This document shows positions 29,901 to 37,055 of a stretch of 64,000 nt of DNA, piece after piece. Origin of the DNA: Bacteroidota bacterium. GTDB taxonomy: Bacteria > Bacteroidota > Ignavibacteria > Kapaibacteriales > UBA2268. Made by a program: the position numbers and the translations under genes. The notes beneath the pieces were generated by a model, which was not told where the DNA came from, made no database searches, and was given only the letters and a program-made list of their open reading frames with translations. How positions within the stretch are numbered: position 1 is the stretch's first letter; every line of letters begins with the position of its first letter. The DNA lies in the NCBI GenBank assembly GCA_004322215.1, contig SCSM01000040.1, positions 124,001 through 188,000 of the forward strand, read 5' to 3'.

Positions 29901-31325
29901 GCACAGCTACGTAGACAAGGCGGACCATGGCAGAGAATATTCGGTGATATTTTGAACGGCAATCTCATTGTAGCTCCTGCTCCCGGACCTCAGCTTCTGA
30001 CCATTTACAGTCGCGAAGCAGTTTGGGGCGAAGGCCAGTGCATTGACTGGACTAAGGGTGCAAATCTTGTATTGAAAATGCTCTTCCCACCTGTCGGCGG
30101 ATTCTGGTGGAAAGATTCTCTCATGTTTGCAATCCGTTATAGCTTTACCGATTGCAATTGCTTAACCTGCGATACCGTTGTTTATTATACTATCGTTCGT
30201 AAATGGAAACACATTCCATGGGATGATACAAATATTCATATTATCAGGGGTTCGGCTAACGGTGAAAAAGGCGAGCAAATCCAGAGCGAACAGCCGCCTC
30301 AAACAAGCTTGCTGATGGATGATGCCAACAACGGAACTCTTTGGGTAATCAGTCCCGATGACCCGGATAATGATGTTACAATTACCGGCGTGGAGGTAAA
30401 TTCAGCACAGGTACTATTATCCGAAATCAAAAACGGTGCTAATAGCGGATACGTTGAAGGCACTGTCGGATTCGTCGAATCAAATATAAAGAAAGGCGAC
30501 AATGTTCCGATAGCACTGAAATTCAACAATTCCGGTTCTAATATGCAATTCATGGTTACCGTACGTTTTGCTTATAAGATTCAGGGATTCGATGAAGTTC
30601 TTTACACAGAACCGTTACAATTCAAAGCAAGGGTTCCGGGTGCTGCATCGGATAAAATGGATATTGACAATGATACCAAGCCGGCGAATGTTGCATCTTA
30701 TGCTTTATATATCAGCAACTCAAACGGGTATAACGAAGGAATATCTTCAATCAGCATAAAGCCGCTCGGCAATCACAAGATTCTTGCAGTCGGACCTCCG
30801 TTCTCCGATAACGGCAGAACATATCTTGTTCCGCAGGTTCTCGAAGACGGTTCCTATGTTATTAGCGTTCCGAGCCAGGCAGTGTCAGGACTCGATGCGT
30901 CGAAAACTGCAAAGCCGATTTATCTCACTCTTTCGGGTGTAGATGAATCGAATGCCGACATCGAATACATAACATTCGATAATAACAATCAGCAGATTTC
31001 GCAGGGAACTTTGACTCTCTCGAATCCGATTTCTGCAGTGAGTGACGGTGGAATCATCATAGGTTCAGTATTGAATCCCGTTTCACCGAATCCTGCAAAG
31101 AATTTCATAACGATTTCATTCGCATTGAATGAATCGGCAAATGCAAAACTCAGCATTGTCGATTTGAAAGGTAACGAAGTTCTTAAAGTGCTGGATAATG
31201 CAAATCTTGAACTGGGTTCATACATACGGGGAGTGGACATCAGCGGTCTGACTTCCGGTGCTTACTTCATCGTCTTGCGTACACAAAACGGTGTAGTATC
31301 AAAATCCCTTTCGATAGTAAGATAA
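27000..31325 (+). CDS. Giant T9SS surface protein with DUF11-like repeats
   Basis: 1441 aa from ATG 27000 (a GTG two codons upstream is less likely). The signal peptide ends at NVQAQ. Several DUF11-type adhesin-like beta repeats follow (for example NGIVRDTLPAGAILVSSTCG with VITWNVGNLSAN, and LTNVTLTDQLDPNLEYVG). There are many Cys, unusual for a surface protein, suggesting disulfides. A middle Cys/Trp-rich segment precedes a type A T9SS tail (NPVSPNPAKNFITISFALN ... VDLKGNEVLKVL ... SGAYFIVLRTQNGVVSKSL). Likely a surface adhesin or structural protein. A strong terminator follows. Confidence 0.85.
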   Translation: MSKFLVSIKTNLFCLAVFLSLFGLGLNVQAQSWSQEATQGGFIIKKVVSDTTVCTGQPFSYTIYYTIPAGATNVTIIDNLAPGGMFLSASYNNACGTPTVVTPTLNQMGGTYSLFWASVPNGCTGSFTITEAFPNGTTCPGTVLRNNVCIQGTLNNKLYEFCTDYVNITAMAVNPWHINKYPIGVAWQGGNCPYASASDTITYQICVYKDVGTTCQLNLVNGIVRDTLPAGAILVSSTCGASQTGNVITWNVGNLSANQMYNTACCQFKVYYPSNLFPTGTPLLNQAWLSGLLGTAQPTCGSFNFASNQTCVQVGSFTKGTLYKWVYTNRQPGCAGQYVIYVCNNGTTNLSVNVLDTLPVQLTGYSLGPQWNLTGSLSGDTVSVTGTLSPGQCGYVYINFTIPANATIGSTITNCAWLTNAAGGPPQQACASFVVDAPAPTPCLWKEVCNKQSSYTPGSTFRYRLRIQNIGGMPLTNVTLTDQLDPNLEYVGNPSYYIDNNWNTPCTTTPANPWSGVIGLSYNSGTNIITATIDTVPSVCQNIFYSNCGMYGTAGVPFYFIEFDVKVRDSSALGNVPNNFKLSGGSLGTASYLSNTDYVLIVGVIGFSLDKGVKKPSDPNYGTSVSTTTGSTVDYKLKMNSSGTAQLRFVTFADLLPRDANPADNKILQLCGPRGSSGNFDVAYNAFINSSPAITQWKNPYNAGLASVNSLFPTGSPGNAFTIGCGTGGSWSTAWASSDKNLGAHFGPTAIGVTGATVEFSANVLSGSAPATGNICNTFAASGWTKHLIQSNIVTYTLAGQSESNPVCVAIDTVPTQQHCIDSVKISVKCIGKDPATGADVFSILINATSCYPATLMLNSPDGSFSPATFSLSSSPWTINPTFTHTSANNPIKIYYTLLCNGVVCRDSMMLDLPPCDHEIPEECCAKFIHKIEQPHIVWTSTGGVALGVGMTAGPAPIKKFSATIVSAQLRRQGGPWQRIFGDILNGNLIVAPAPGPQLLTIYSREAVWGEGQCIDWTKGANLVLKMLFPPVGGFWWKDSLMFAIRYSFTDCNCLTCDTVVYYTIVRKWKHIPWDDTNIHIIRGSANGEKGEQIQSEQPPQTSLLMDDANNGTLWVISPDDPDNDVTITGVEVNSAQVLLSEIKNGANSGYVEGTVGFVESNIKKGDNVPIALKFNNSGSNMQFMVTVRFAYKIQGFDEVLYTEPLQFKARVPGAASDKMDIDNDTKPANVASYALYISNSNGYNEGISSISIKPLGNHKILAVGPPFSDNGRTYLVPQVLEDGSYVISVPSQAVSGLDASKTAKPIYLTLSGVDESNADIEYITFDNNNQQISQGTLTLSNPISAVSDGGIIIGSVLNPVSPNPAKNFITISFALNESANAKLSIVDLKGNEVLKVLDNANLELGSYIRGVDISGLTSGAYFIVLRTQNGVVSKSLSIVR

Positions 31326-31352
31326 TTATCTGAAGAGATAGTATAAAATAGA

Positions 31353-31389
31353 AACCGTCCCGATGTGAAAATCGGGGCGGTTTTTTTTT
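31353..31389 (+). terminator. Strong terminator with GTGAAAATC loop
   Basis: AACCGTCCCGAT pairs with ATCGGGGCGGTT (one G-U) around GTGAAA, followed by nine T. Same family as the hairpins at 5483 and 11902. Confidence 0.9.
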
Positions 31390-31484
31390 GGAAAATTATA
31401 AAATTGAGAATGAATTATACTTACTGTTATTAATCATAATTTATAATTATATTCGTATCTGTAACTTTATAATATTAATTCTTT

Positions 31485-31808
31485 ATGGTTGACGAAAAAA
31501 TAAATAGAATCATCGAAGAACTAATCGGGGAATTGAAATCGAAATATTCCGATTTCAGGGGAATCTATTTATTCGGCTTACACGCACGCGGCGAAGCAAA
31601 CGAGGATTCCGACATTGACCTTGCAATAATTTTCGACAGGGAAATAGACTGGAGATTTAAGGATGCAGTTCGTGATATTATCATTGAGAAGGAAATTGAA
31701 TACAGTGTTATTATTGATTCACATATCTTTAATTCTAATGATATAATCAAACCAAAAGAGTTAATAATTGATGAGATAAATACAAAAGGCATTTTATATG
31801 GATGCTGA
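31485..31808 (+). CDS. MNT-type minimal nucleotidyltransferase (antitoxin-like)
   Basis: 107 aa. Nucleotidyltransferase fold with IYLFGLHARGEANEDSDIDL and a later DSHIF strand. The family motif is GSxARGxxxxxSDIDL; here Leu replaces Ser after Gly while both metal-binding Asp (DID) are kept. In MNT/HEPN pairs such proteins neutralise the HEPN RNase, in studied cases by adding AMP. The gene overlaps its HEPN partner by 11 bp. Confidence 0.85.
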   Translation: MVDEKINRIIEELIGELKSKYSDFRGIYLFGLHARGEANEDSDIDLAIIFDREIDWRFKDAVRDIIIEKEIEYSVIIDSHIFNSNDIIKPKELIIDEINTKGILYGC

Positions 31809-32193
31809 ACAAAGAAAGATTATAGTTAACCGAAGAATTGAGAAATCCAAATAAACTATTGATGAAGCAAAACTTGCATTTGAACATAATCAATACAGAA
31901 GTACATTAAACAGAATTTATTATGCAAACTTCTATATTGTATCAGCTCTTGCAGCAAAACATAATTTTGCTACATCTAAACACCAGCAATTAATGGGATG
32001 GTTTAATAAGGAATTTGTTAATCCTGGAAAAGTAAATCATAAATTATGGGACATTTATTCGCAATCTTATAAAAACCGACAGGAAAGCGACTATCTTGAT
32101 TTTGTTGAATATTCAAAAGAAGAAATAGAACAAAGCTATTCCGGTATGCTTTAATTTGTCAAAGAAATTGAAAAATTAATAAAAGATGATTAA
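31798..32193 (+). pseudogene. HEPN-domain (UPF0332-like) toxin with two in-frame TAA codons
   Basis: Starting at ATG 31798, one continuous frame reads MDAEQRKIIVNRRIEKSK, TAA (31852-31854), then TIDEAKLAFEHNQYRSTLNR, IYYANFYIVSALAAKHNFAT, ... SYKNRQESDYLDFVEY ... SGML, TAA (32152-32154), then FVKEIEKLIKDD and the final stop. The RxYYAxFY and RQESDY signatures of UPF0332-type HEPN proteins are intact. Neither stop is accompanied by a frame change. The second could be the natural end; the first removes almost the entire domain. Confidence 0.8.
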
Positions 32194-32354
32194 AATACTT
32201 AATAATGCTATTGATAATTCACGGATTACTCTCTGTTTTATCGCCTTATTGTAAAATTATATTTAGATTGAATTTTAAATAAATCAACTTAAATAAATTA
32301 AAAATAAATCAACAAATCCAATTGTTAATTTTGAATTGTTAATTATTAATTATT

Positions 32355-32531
32355 CTAATACACTCTCAGCTTCTTGTCGGCTATGTTCTTCAGCTTAAGC
32401 TGGGATTCCATGCTATGATAATGCCTCATCCAGTTCACCTCGAACACCCTGTCAGGATGGCTGTGGTTGTGGATTAGCTGCCTGTACAACCTTATTTTAA
32501 GGTTCATGTATGTTGATATATATTTATTCAT
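32355..32531 (-). CDS. Small hypothetical protein
   Basis: 58 aa from ATG 32531, with AAAGAG upstream. Sequence is basic and His-rich (LYRQLIHNHSHPDRVFEV, WMRHYHSMESQLKLK). Codon third positions are richer in G/C than the surrounding intergenic DNA, which favours a real gene. A longer frame adds 13 N-terminal residues without a better ribosome site. Family unknown. Confidence 0.5.
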   Translation of the reverse strand: MNKYISTYMNLKIRLYRQLIHNHSHPDRVFEVNWMRHYHSMESQLKLKNIADKKLRVY

Positions 32532-32730
32532 ATTTTTCTCTTTTGTTAACACTCTTTCTATAATAGACACAAAAAACCGAAAAAGGTTTCAACTTTTTTT
32601 AAATTTTTTTTTATTTGAACTAATCCTCTTAAAAATAATGAATAAATTTTGAGACCTTTTTACTCTTCATGTGTCATTACAATATATTCTGAACAAATTA
32701 TTAAAAAGTTTATTCATAAGGAGTGTCGTT

Positions 32731-34731
32731 ATGAAGAAAATAATACTTTTTTTATTGTTAACCTTAACTCAAATTTCCTTTTCCCAATGGGAACCCTGTA
32801 ATAATGGATTTGACACTGAATACATTAATTGTTTTGCCAAAAGAGATAATGTTATTTATGTAGGAACCGGTGGTGGAGTCTTTTTATCTACGGATAACGG
32901 TAATAACTGGATTGAAAAGAATAATGGATTGACTGATACAAATGTTAACATACGTTCTTTAGGAATAATAGACAATACTATTTTTGCAGGCACTGAATAT
33001 GATGGTACCTTTATTTCCTCAAATAATGGAAGTACCTGGAATCATAATTATATATGTTCTAAAAATACTTTAGTAAGTTCATTTGCAAAAATTGGTAATA
33101 ATATTTTAGCTGGAACCTTGGGAGAAGGAATCTTTTTATCTACTGATTATGGTTATAGCTGGACCCAGAATTATAATGGTTTAACAAGTTATAATGTATT
33201 TACATTCGCCATAAAAGGTAATAATATATTTGCTGCAACTGAAGGAGGAATCTTTTTATCTACAGATTATGGTAACACTTGGATCGAAAAAAATAATGGA
33301 TTAAATTATGTATATATTGAATCTTTAATTATAATAGGTAATAATATTTTTGCTGGAACTTATGGAGGTGTCTATTTATCTACAGATGACGGTAATACTT
33401 GGATCGAAAAAAATAATGGATTAAGCAGTTTTCATGTCTATTCATTTGCTTCAAATAATAATTATATTTTTATAGTTACAGAATATGATGGAATATATTT
33501 ATCAACTGATGAAGGCAATAATTGGACTCAAAAAAATAATAGTTTAACAAACCATGCTGTATATTCATTAGCTTCAATCGGCAATAATATTTTTGCAGGT
33601 ACCTCCAATGGAGTATATTTATCCTCAGATAACGGTGATACCTGGATTCAAAAGAATAATGGATTAATTAAAACTTATGTAAATTCATTAGCCATAATTA
33701 GCAATATAATACTTGCGGGTTCTGAAGCAGGAGGAATATATATATCAACAGATAATGGGGATAACTGGATTGAAAAAAATAATTTTTTAAAATATATTGC
33801 TGTATATACATTAACCATATTCGGTAATAATATTTTTGCAGGTACCTCTGAAGGAGTTTCTTTATCAACAGATAAAGGCAATAATTGGATTACAAAAAAT
33901 AATGGTTTATCAAATTATCATGTATATTCATTAGCCAAAGGTGGAAATATTATTTTTGCAGGTACTAATAACGGAGTTATTTTATCAACAGATGATGGCA
34001 AAACTTGGTTTGGAAATAAAAATGAATTAACTTACAAATCTGTATCTTCAATAACAACCGTCAATAATAATATATTCGCAGGAGCTTGGGGATGGGGAAT
34101 CTTTTTATCTACAGATAATGGTGTTAGCTGGATTCAAAAGAATAATGGATTAAATTTTAAAGATGTGTACTCATTAGCTGTAAACGGTAATAATATTTTT
34201 GCTGGCACTTATGGAGGATTCTATATATCATCTGATTATGGCAATAATTGGATTGAAAAGTTTAATTCATGGGTAGAGACTTTGATAATAATTGGTAATA
34301 ATATCTTTGCCGGAACTTATGGTGGAGTCAACTTATCTACAGATAACGGCTATAGTTGGCTTACAAAAAATAATGGATTATATCAAAGTGAAATTCTTTC
34401 ATTCGCAATAAGCGGTAATAATATTTTTGCAGGTACCGGAAGAGGTGTCTTCCGTGCTAAACTCTCAGATTTAGGTATTACTGATGTGAAAGAAGAATCA
34501 TCACAATATAATTCACTTCAAATATTTCCCAATCCCTCCTCCGATTTCATTTTAATAAAATCTGATGATGAAGCAATCAATCAAAAAATAAAAATAAATG
34601 ACATACTCGGAAACACAGTATGGCAGGGCATAATGAATGGGGAATCAATGCGGATTGATGTTACCGCTTTTCCCGGTGGAGTGTATTATGTGAATGTGGG
34701 CGGTGTAGTTGAAATGTTTGTTAGGAATTAA
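32731..34731 (+). CDS. T9SS-secreted beta-propeller-like protein, 13 repeats
   Basis: 666 aa from ATG 32731 with AAGGAG just upstream. A 20-residue signal peptide ends ISFSQ. Thirteen complete tandem repeats of about 40 residues plus a half repeat follow. Each reads approximately GNNIFAGTxxGVYLSTDNG, then N-x-W-I-x-K-N-N-G-L and a variable VYSLA strand. The STDNGxxW motif is that of BNR/Asp-box and Ycf48-type propeller blades, so one or two beta-propellers are expected. A type A T9SS tail closes it (IFPNPSSDFILIKSDDEAIN ... FPGGVYYVNVGG ... MFVRN). Very Asn-rich. A short paralogue follows whose tail is nearly identical in DNA. Confidence 0.9.
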   Translation: MKKIILFLLLTLTQISFSQWEPCNNGFDTEYINCFAKRDNVIYVGTGGGVFLSTDNGNNWIEKNNGLTDTNVNIRSLGIIDNTIFAGTEYDGTFISSNNGSTWNHNYICSKNTLVSSFAKIGNNILAGTLGEGIFLSTDYGYSWTQNYNGLTSYNVFTFAIKGNNIFAATEGGIFLSTDYGNTWIEKNNGLNYVYIESLIIIGNNIFAGTYGGVYLSTDDGNTWIEKNNGLSSFHVYSFASNNNYIFIVTEYDGIYLSTDEGNNWTQKNNSLTNHAVYSLASIGNNIFAGTSNGVYLSSDNGDTWIQKNNGLIKTYVNSLAIISNIILAGSEAGGIYISTDNGDNWIEKNNFLKYIAVYTLTIFGNNIFAGTSEGVSLSTDKGNNWITKNNGLSNYHVYSLAKGGNIIFAGTNNGVILSTDDGKTWFGNKNELTYKSVSSITTVNNNIFAGAWGWGIFLSTDNGVSWIQKNNGLNFKDVYSLAVNGNNIFAGTYGGFYISSDYGNNWIEKFNSWVETLIIIGNNIFAGTYGGVNLSTDNGYSWLTKNNGLYQSEILSFAISGNNIFAGTGRGVFRAKLSDLGITDVKEESSQYNSLQIFPNPSSDFILIKSDDEAINQKIKINDILGNTVWQGIMNGESMRIDVTAFPGGVYYVNVGGVVEMFVRN

Positions 34732-34787
34732 TTATTATTAAAATTGAAAATTCATTTTTATTAAAATTTTGAATTATTAATTGTGAA

Positions 34788-34820
34788 TTGTTAATTATTC
34801 CTGTAACTTTTATATATTTG
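34788..34820 (+). promoter_or_regulatory. Candidate Bacteroidota-type promoter
   Basis: TTG at 34788-34790 and TATATTTG at 34813-34820 with a 22-bp spacer fit TTG...TAnnTTTG. It would place the transcript start about 30 bp before the short propeller paralogue. Confidence 0.4.
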
Positions 34821-34856
34821 AAATATTCGTAAAAATAAATAAATAGGAGAATAAAT

Positions 34857-35645
34857 ATGAAAAAGTTAGTTCTGATATTATTCTTTGTTATTATACAAAC
34901 TAGCTTTGCCCAGTGGGAACTTTGTAATAATGGATTACAAGGTAATGAAATTTCATACTCTAATGTCGAAGGCAATATAACTTATACAGATAAGACCGGG
35001 GGTGAAATTATAACAACAGACAATGGAGATTACTGGTTTACGAAAAATATTAGAATATCAAATTTGCGTGTTCTCTCATTAGCAATGAATGGAAATAATA
35101 TTTTTACCGGCACAGAATATGAGCAGGTATTCCTATCTTCTAACAATGGAGTTGAGTGGAAATATATGGGATTGAAAAACTCTACCGCAATTGCATTTAT
35201 GATAATAATAGGAAATAATATTTTTTTAGGTGGTCAAGGAGTTTATTTATCCACTGACAATGGAAATAACTGGACTGAAAAAAATTCAGGATTAATATAT
35301 CTATGTGAACCAAGTTTAATAATAAATGGTGATTATATTTATGCCGGAACTAATAATGGAAGGGTATTCAGAGCAAAACTGAGCGACCTTGGGATTACTG
35401 ATGTAAAAGATACTTACCGAAGAACTGAATATACAATCTATCCCAATCCCTCCTCCGATTTCATTTTAATAAAATCTGATGATGAAGCAATCAATCAAAA
35501 AATAAAAATAAACGACATACTCGGAAACACAGTATGGCAGGGCATTATGAATGGGGAATCAATGCGGATTGATATATCAACATTTCCCGGTGGAGTGTAT
35601 TATGTGTATGTAAATGGCATTACAAAAATGTTTGTGAAGAATTGA
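34857..35645 (+). CDS. Short T9SS propeller-repeat paralogue
   Basis: 262 aa. Signal peptide ending TSFAQ. Only about four to five blade-like repeats remain (ITTDNGDYWF, LSSNNGVEW, LSTDNGNNWTEKNSGL), followed by the linker RVFRAKLSDLGITDVKD and a T9SS tail. The linker and tail match the preceding gene, with a stretch of about 140 bp in the tail nearly base-for-base identical. This points to duplication with repeat loss or to gene conversion. RBS: TAGGAG ten bases upstream. Confidence 0.85.
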   Translation: MKKLVLILFFVIIQTSFAQWELCNNGLQGNEISYSNVEGNITYTDKTGGEIITTDNGDYWFTKNIRISNLRVLSLAMNGNNIFTGTEYEQVFLSSNNGVEWKYMGLKNSTAIAFMIIIGNNIFLGGQGVYLSTDNGNNWTEKNSGLIYLCEPSLIINGDYIYAGTNNGRVFRAKLSDLGITDVKDTYRRTEYTIYPNPSSDFILIKSDDEAINQKIKINDILGNTVWQGIMNGESMRIDISTFPGGVYYVYVNGITKMFVKN

Positions 35646-35657
35646 TAAAAGAAAAAA

Positions 35658-35846
35658 TTATCTTATTGGTGGTATTCCTAAATCTTTGCAAATCTTAATA
35701 CAGAGATTATTACTTATTTCAACATGACGGGGAACTGAACTTCTTCTATTTTGTTCAGGATTAAACCACCAGGAATGTCTGCTGCCTTCTCTTAATTGAT
35801 AGCAACCATACGAATTAAGATATTTCAGTAATTCATTTCGTTTCAT
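35658..35846 (-). CDS. hicA: HicA mRNA interferase toxin
   Basis: 62 aa. A complete HicA dsRBD-like fold with the catalytic His: NSYGCYQLREGSRHSWW, NPEQNRRSSVPRHVEI and a C-terminal KICKDLGIPP. HicA cleaves mRNA. The start overlaps the hicB stop by four bases (ATGA). Unlike the other toxin genes between 21 and 40 kb, this one is intact. Confidence 0.92.
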   Translation of the reverse strand: MKRNELLKYLNSYGCYQLREGSRHSWWFNPEQNRRSSVPRHVEISNNLCIKICKDLGIPPIR

Positions 35847-36055
35847 ACAAGGATTTTCTCTTCCCTGAAATGGCTTCCTGCGGCTGATATAGCATCATTT
35901 TTATTAAATTCTATTGCCTCTGAAAGAGTGATCCTTAAGGTATCAATTAATTCTTCAAAAGTGTTTTCCTGACAGTTTACACCGGGAACTTCCTGAATCC
36001 ATCCAATCCAGCAATTGCCTTCATCTTTAATTACAGCAGTATATGTGTTGTTCAT
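35843..36055 (-). CDS. hicB: HicB antitoxin
   Basis: 70 aa. Partial RNase-H-like HicB fold: MNNTYTAVIKDEGNCWIGWI, then EVPGVNCQENTFEELIDTL and LSEAIEF. It is encoded upstream of hicA, the less common order for this pair. No separate C-terminal DNA-binding domain is evident, so autoregulation may depend on a partner. Confidence 0.9.
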   Translation of the reverse strand: MNNTYTAVIKDEGNCWIGWIQEVPGVNCQENTFEELIDTLRITLSEAIEFNKNDAISAAGSHFREEKILV

Positions 36056-36164
36056 TTCAGAACCTTATAAATAATTTAACAATTATATATAACGTTATAA
36101 ATAAATATTGATTGCTTTTCAAATTAATTACTTTTTATGATTTAAACAATTATTACATAACAAG

Positions 36165-36293
36165 TTCCTCGGAAAAGCAGTCTGGCGTGGAATTATTGAA
36201 ATCGAAACGATGCAGATTGATATATCATCATTTCCCGGTGGTGTGTATTATTCAAGGATTGGAAATGAAACGAAAATGTTCGTGAGGAATTAA
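36165..36293 (+). pseudogene. Orphan T9SS sorting-domain remnant
   Basis: A 42-codon frame ending in TAA reads FLGKAVWRGIIEIETMQIDI, then SSFPGGVYYSRIGNETKMFV and RN. It matches the tails of the two propeller genes (GNTVWQGIMNGESMRIDIST, FPGGVYY, MFVKN) but has no start codon or upstream domain. A leftover of a third paralogue. Confidence 0.8.
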
Positions 36294-36649
36294 TTGAATA
36301 TAATAAATAATTACACCTAATATTTATGTAATAATTTGTTCATCATTTCGACATACCTAATTGAATTGTATTGATATATACTTCTTGAATGAGGAACAGA
36401 AAATCAAATAGATTGTTCGATTACGATTATTCCAATGAAGGTCTGTATTATGTTACTTTATGTACTAAAGAAAGAATTGAATGGTTTGGAAAAATTAATA
36501 ATTACAAAATCTTGCTGGATGATTATGGTGTTATTGTAAAAAATTTTTGGGAAGACATACCCAAACATTATAATAATGTATTAATTGATGAATATGTTAT
36601 TATACCAAATCATATTCACGGAATAATTATCATCAACAAAAACAATGTA

Positions 36650-36672
36650 GGGACAGAACATTGTTCTGTCCC
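36650..36672. repeat. REP palindrome, copy 1 (inside RAYT)
   Basis: Perfect 11-bp arms GGGACAGAACA and TGTTCTGTCCC around one T. Confidence 0.9.
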
Positions 36673-36700
36673 AAATAACCATAATAACCATCAAAAGGCA

Positions 36701-36723
36701 AGGACAGAAAAATGTTCTATCCC
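36701..36723. repeat. REP palindrome, copy 2 (inside RAYT, degenerate)
   Basis: AGGACAGAAAAATGTTCTAT followed by CCC; four positions differ from copy 1. Confidence 0.85.
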
Positions 36724-36953
36724 TACAAAAAAAACATACATTATGGTTTATTATCAAAAATTATAAAATCTTACAAAGAGGCATGTGTTAAATACGTAAG
36801 ACAAAAATTTAATGATTATGAATTTGGTTGGCAACGTTCATTTTATGACCATATTATCAGAAATGAAAAATCATTACAAAACATTAGGGATTACATTAAC
36901 GATAATCCAATTAAATGGGAATTGGATGAATATAACCGTGTAATAAAATTGTA

Positions 36954-36975
36954 GGGACAGAACATTGTTCTGTCC
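36954..36975. repeat. REP palindrome, copy 3 (at the RAYT stop)
   Basis: Same arms as copy 1, with the last C replaced by A. The stop codon's G is the first base of the repeat. Confidence 0.9.
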
Positions 36976-37004
36976 AAAACTACAAAATTAATAATGAATG
37001 GATC

Positions 37005-37027
37005 GGGACAGAACATTGTTCTGTCCC
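37005..37027. repeat. REP palindrome, copy 4 (upstream of mnmG)
   Basis: Perfect copy ending 28 bp before the mnmG ATG, so it lies in the probable mnmG leader and could form a hairpin there. Confidence 0.9.
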
Positions 37028-37055
37028 TACAGGAAAAAATAAATTGTTAAATACA

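Larger units (their letters stand above)
36389..36954 (+). pseudogene. REP-associated tyrosine transposase (RAYT) with -1 frameshift
   Basis: Two overlapping frames together give a Y1/HUH transposase of about 188 aa. The first frame (36389-36766) holds YYVTLCTKERIEWFG and the HUH motif YVIIPNHIHGIIII. The second (running to 36954) holds LLSKIIKSYKEACVKYVRQ, FGWQRSFYDHIIRNEKSL and the catalytic-Tyr region RDYINDNPIKW. They join by a -1 shift at eight A (36727-36734), which contains an A-AAA-AAA slippery heptamer in register. Two REP copies are embedded in frame (encoding GTEHCSVP and RTEKCSIP). Either a decayed gene or one expressed by slippage. Confidence 0.85.
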
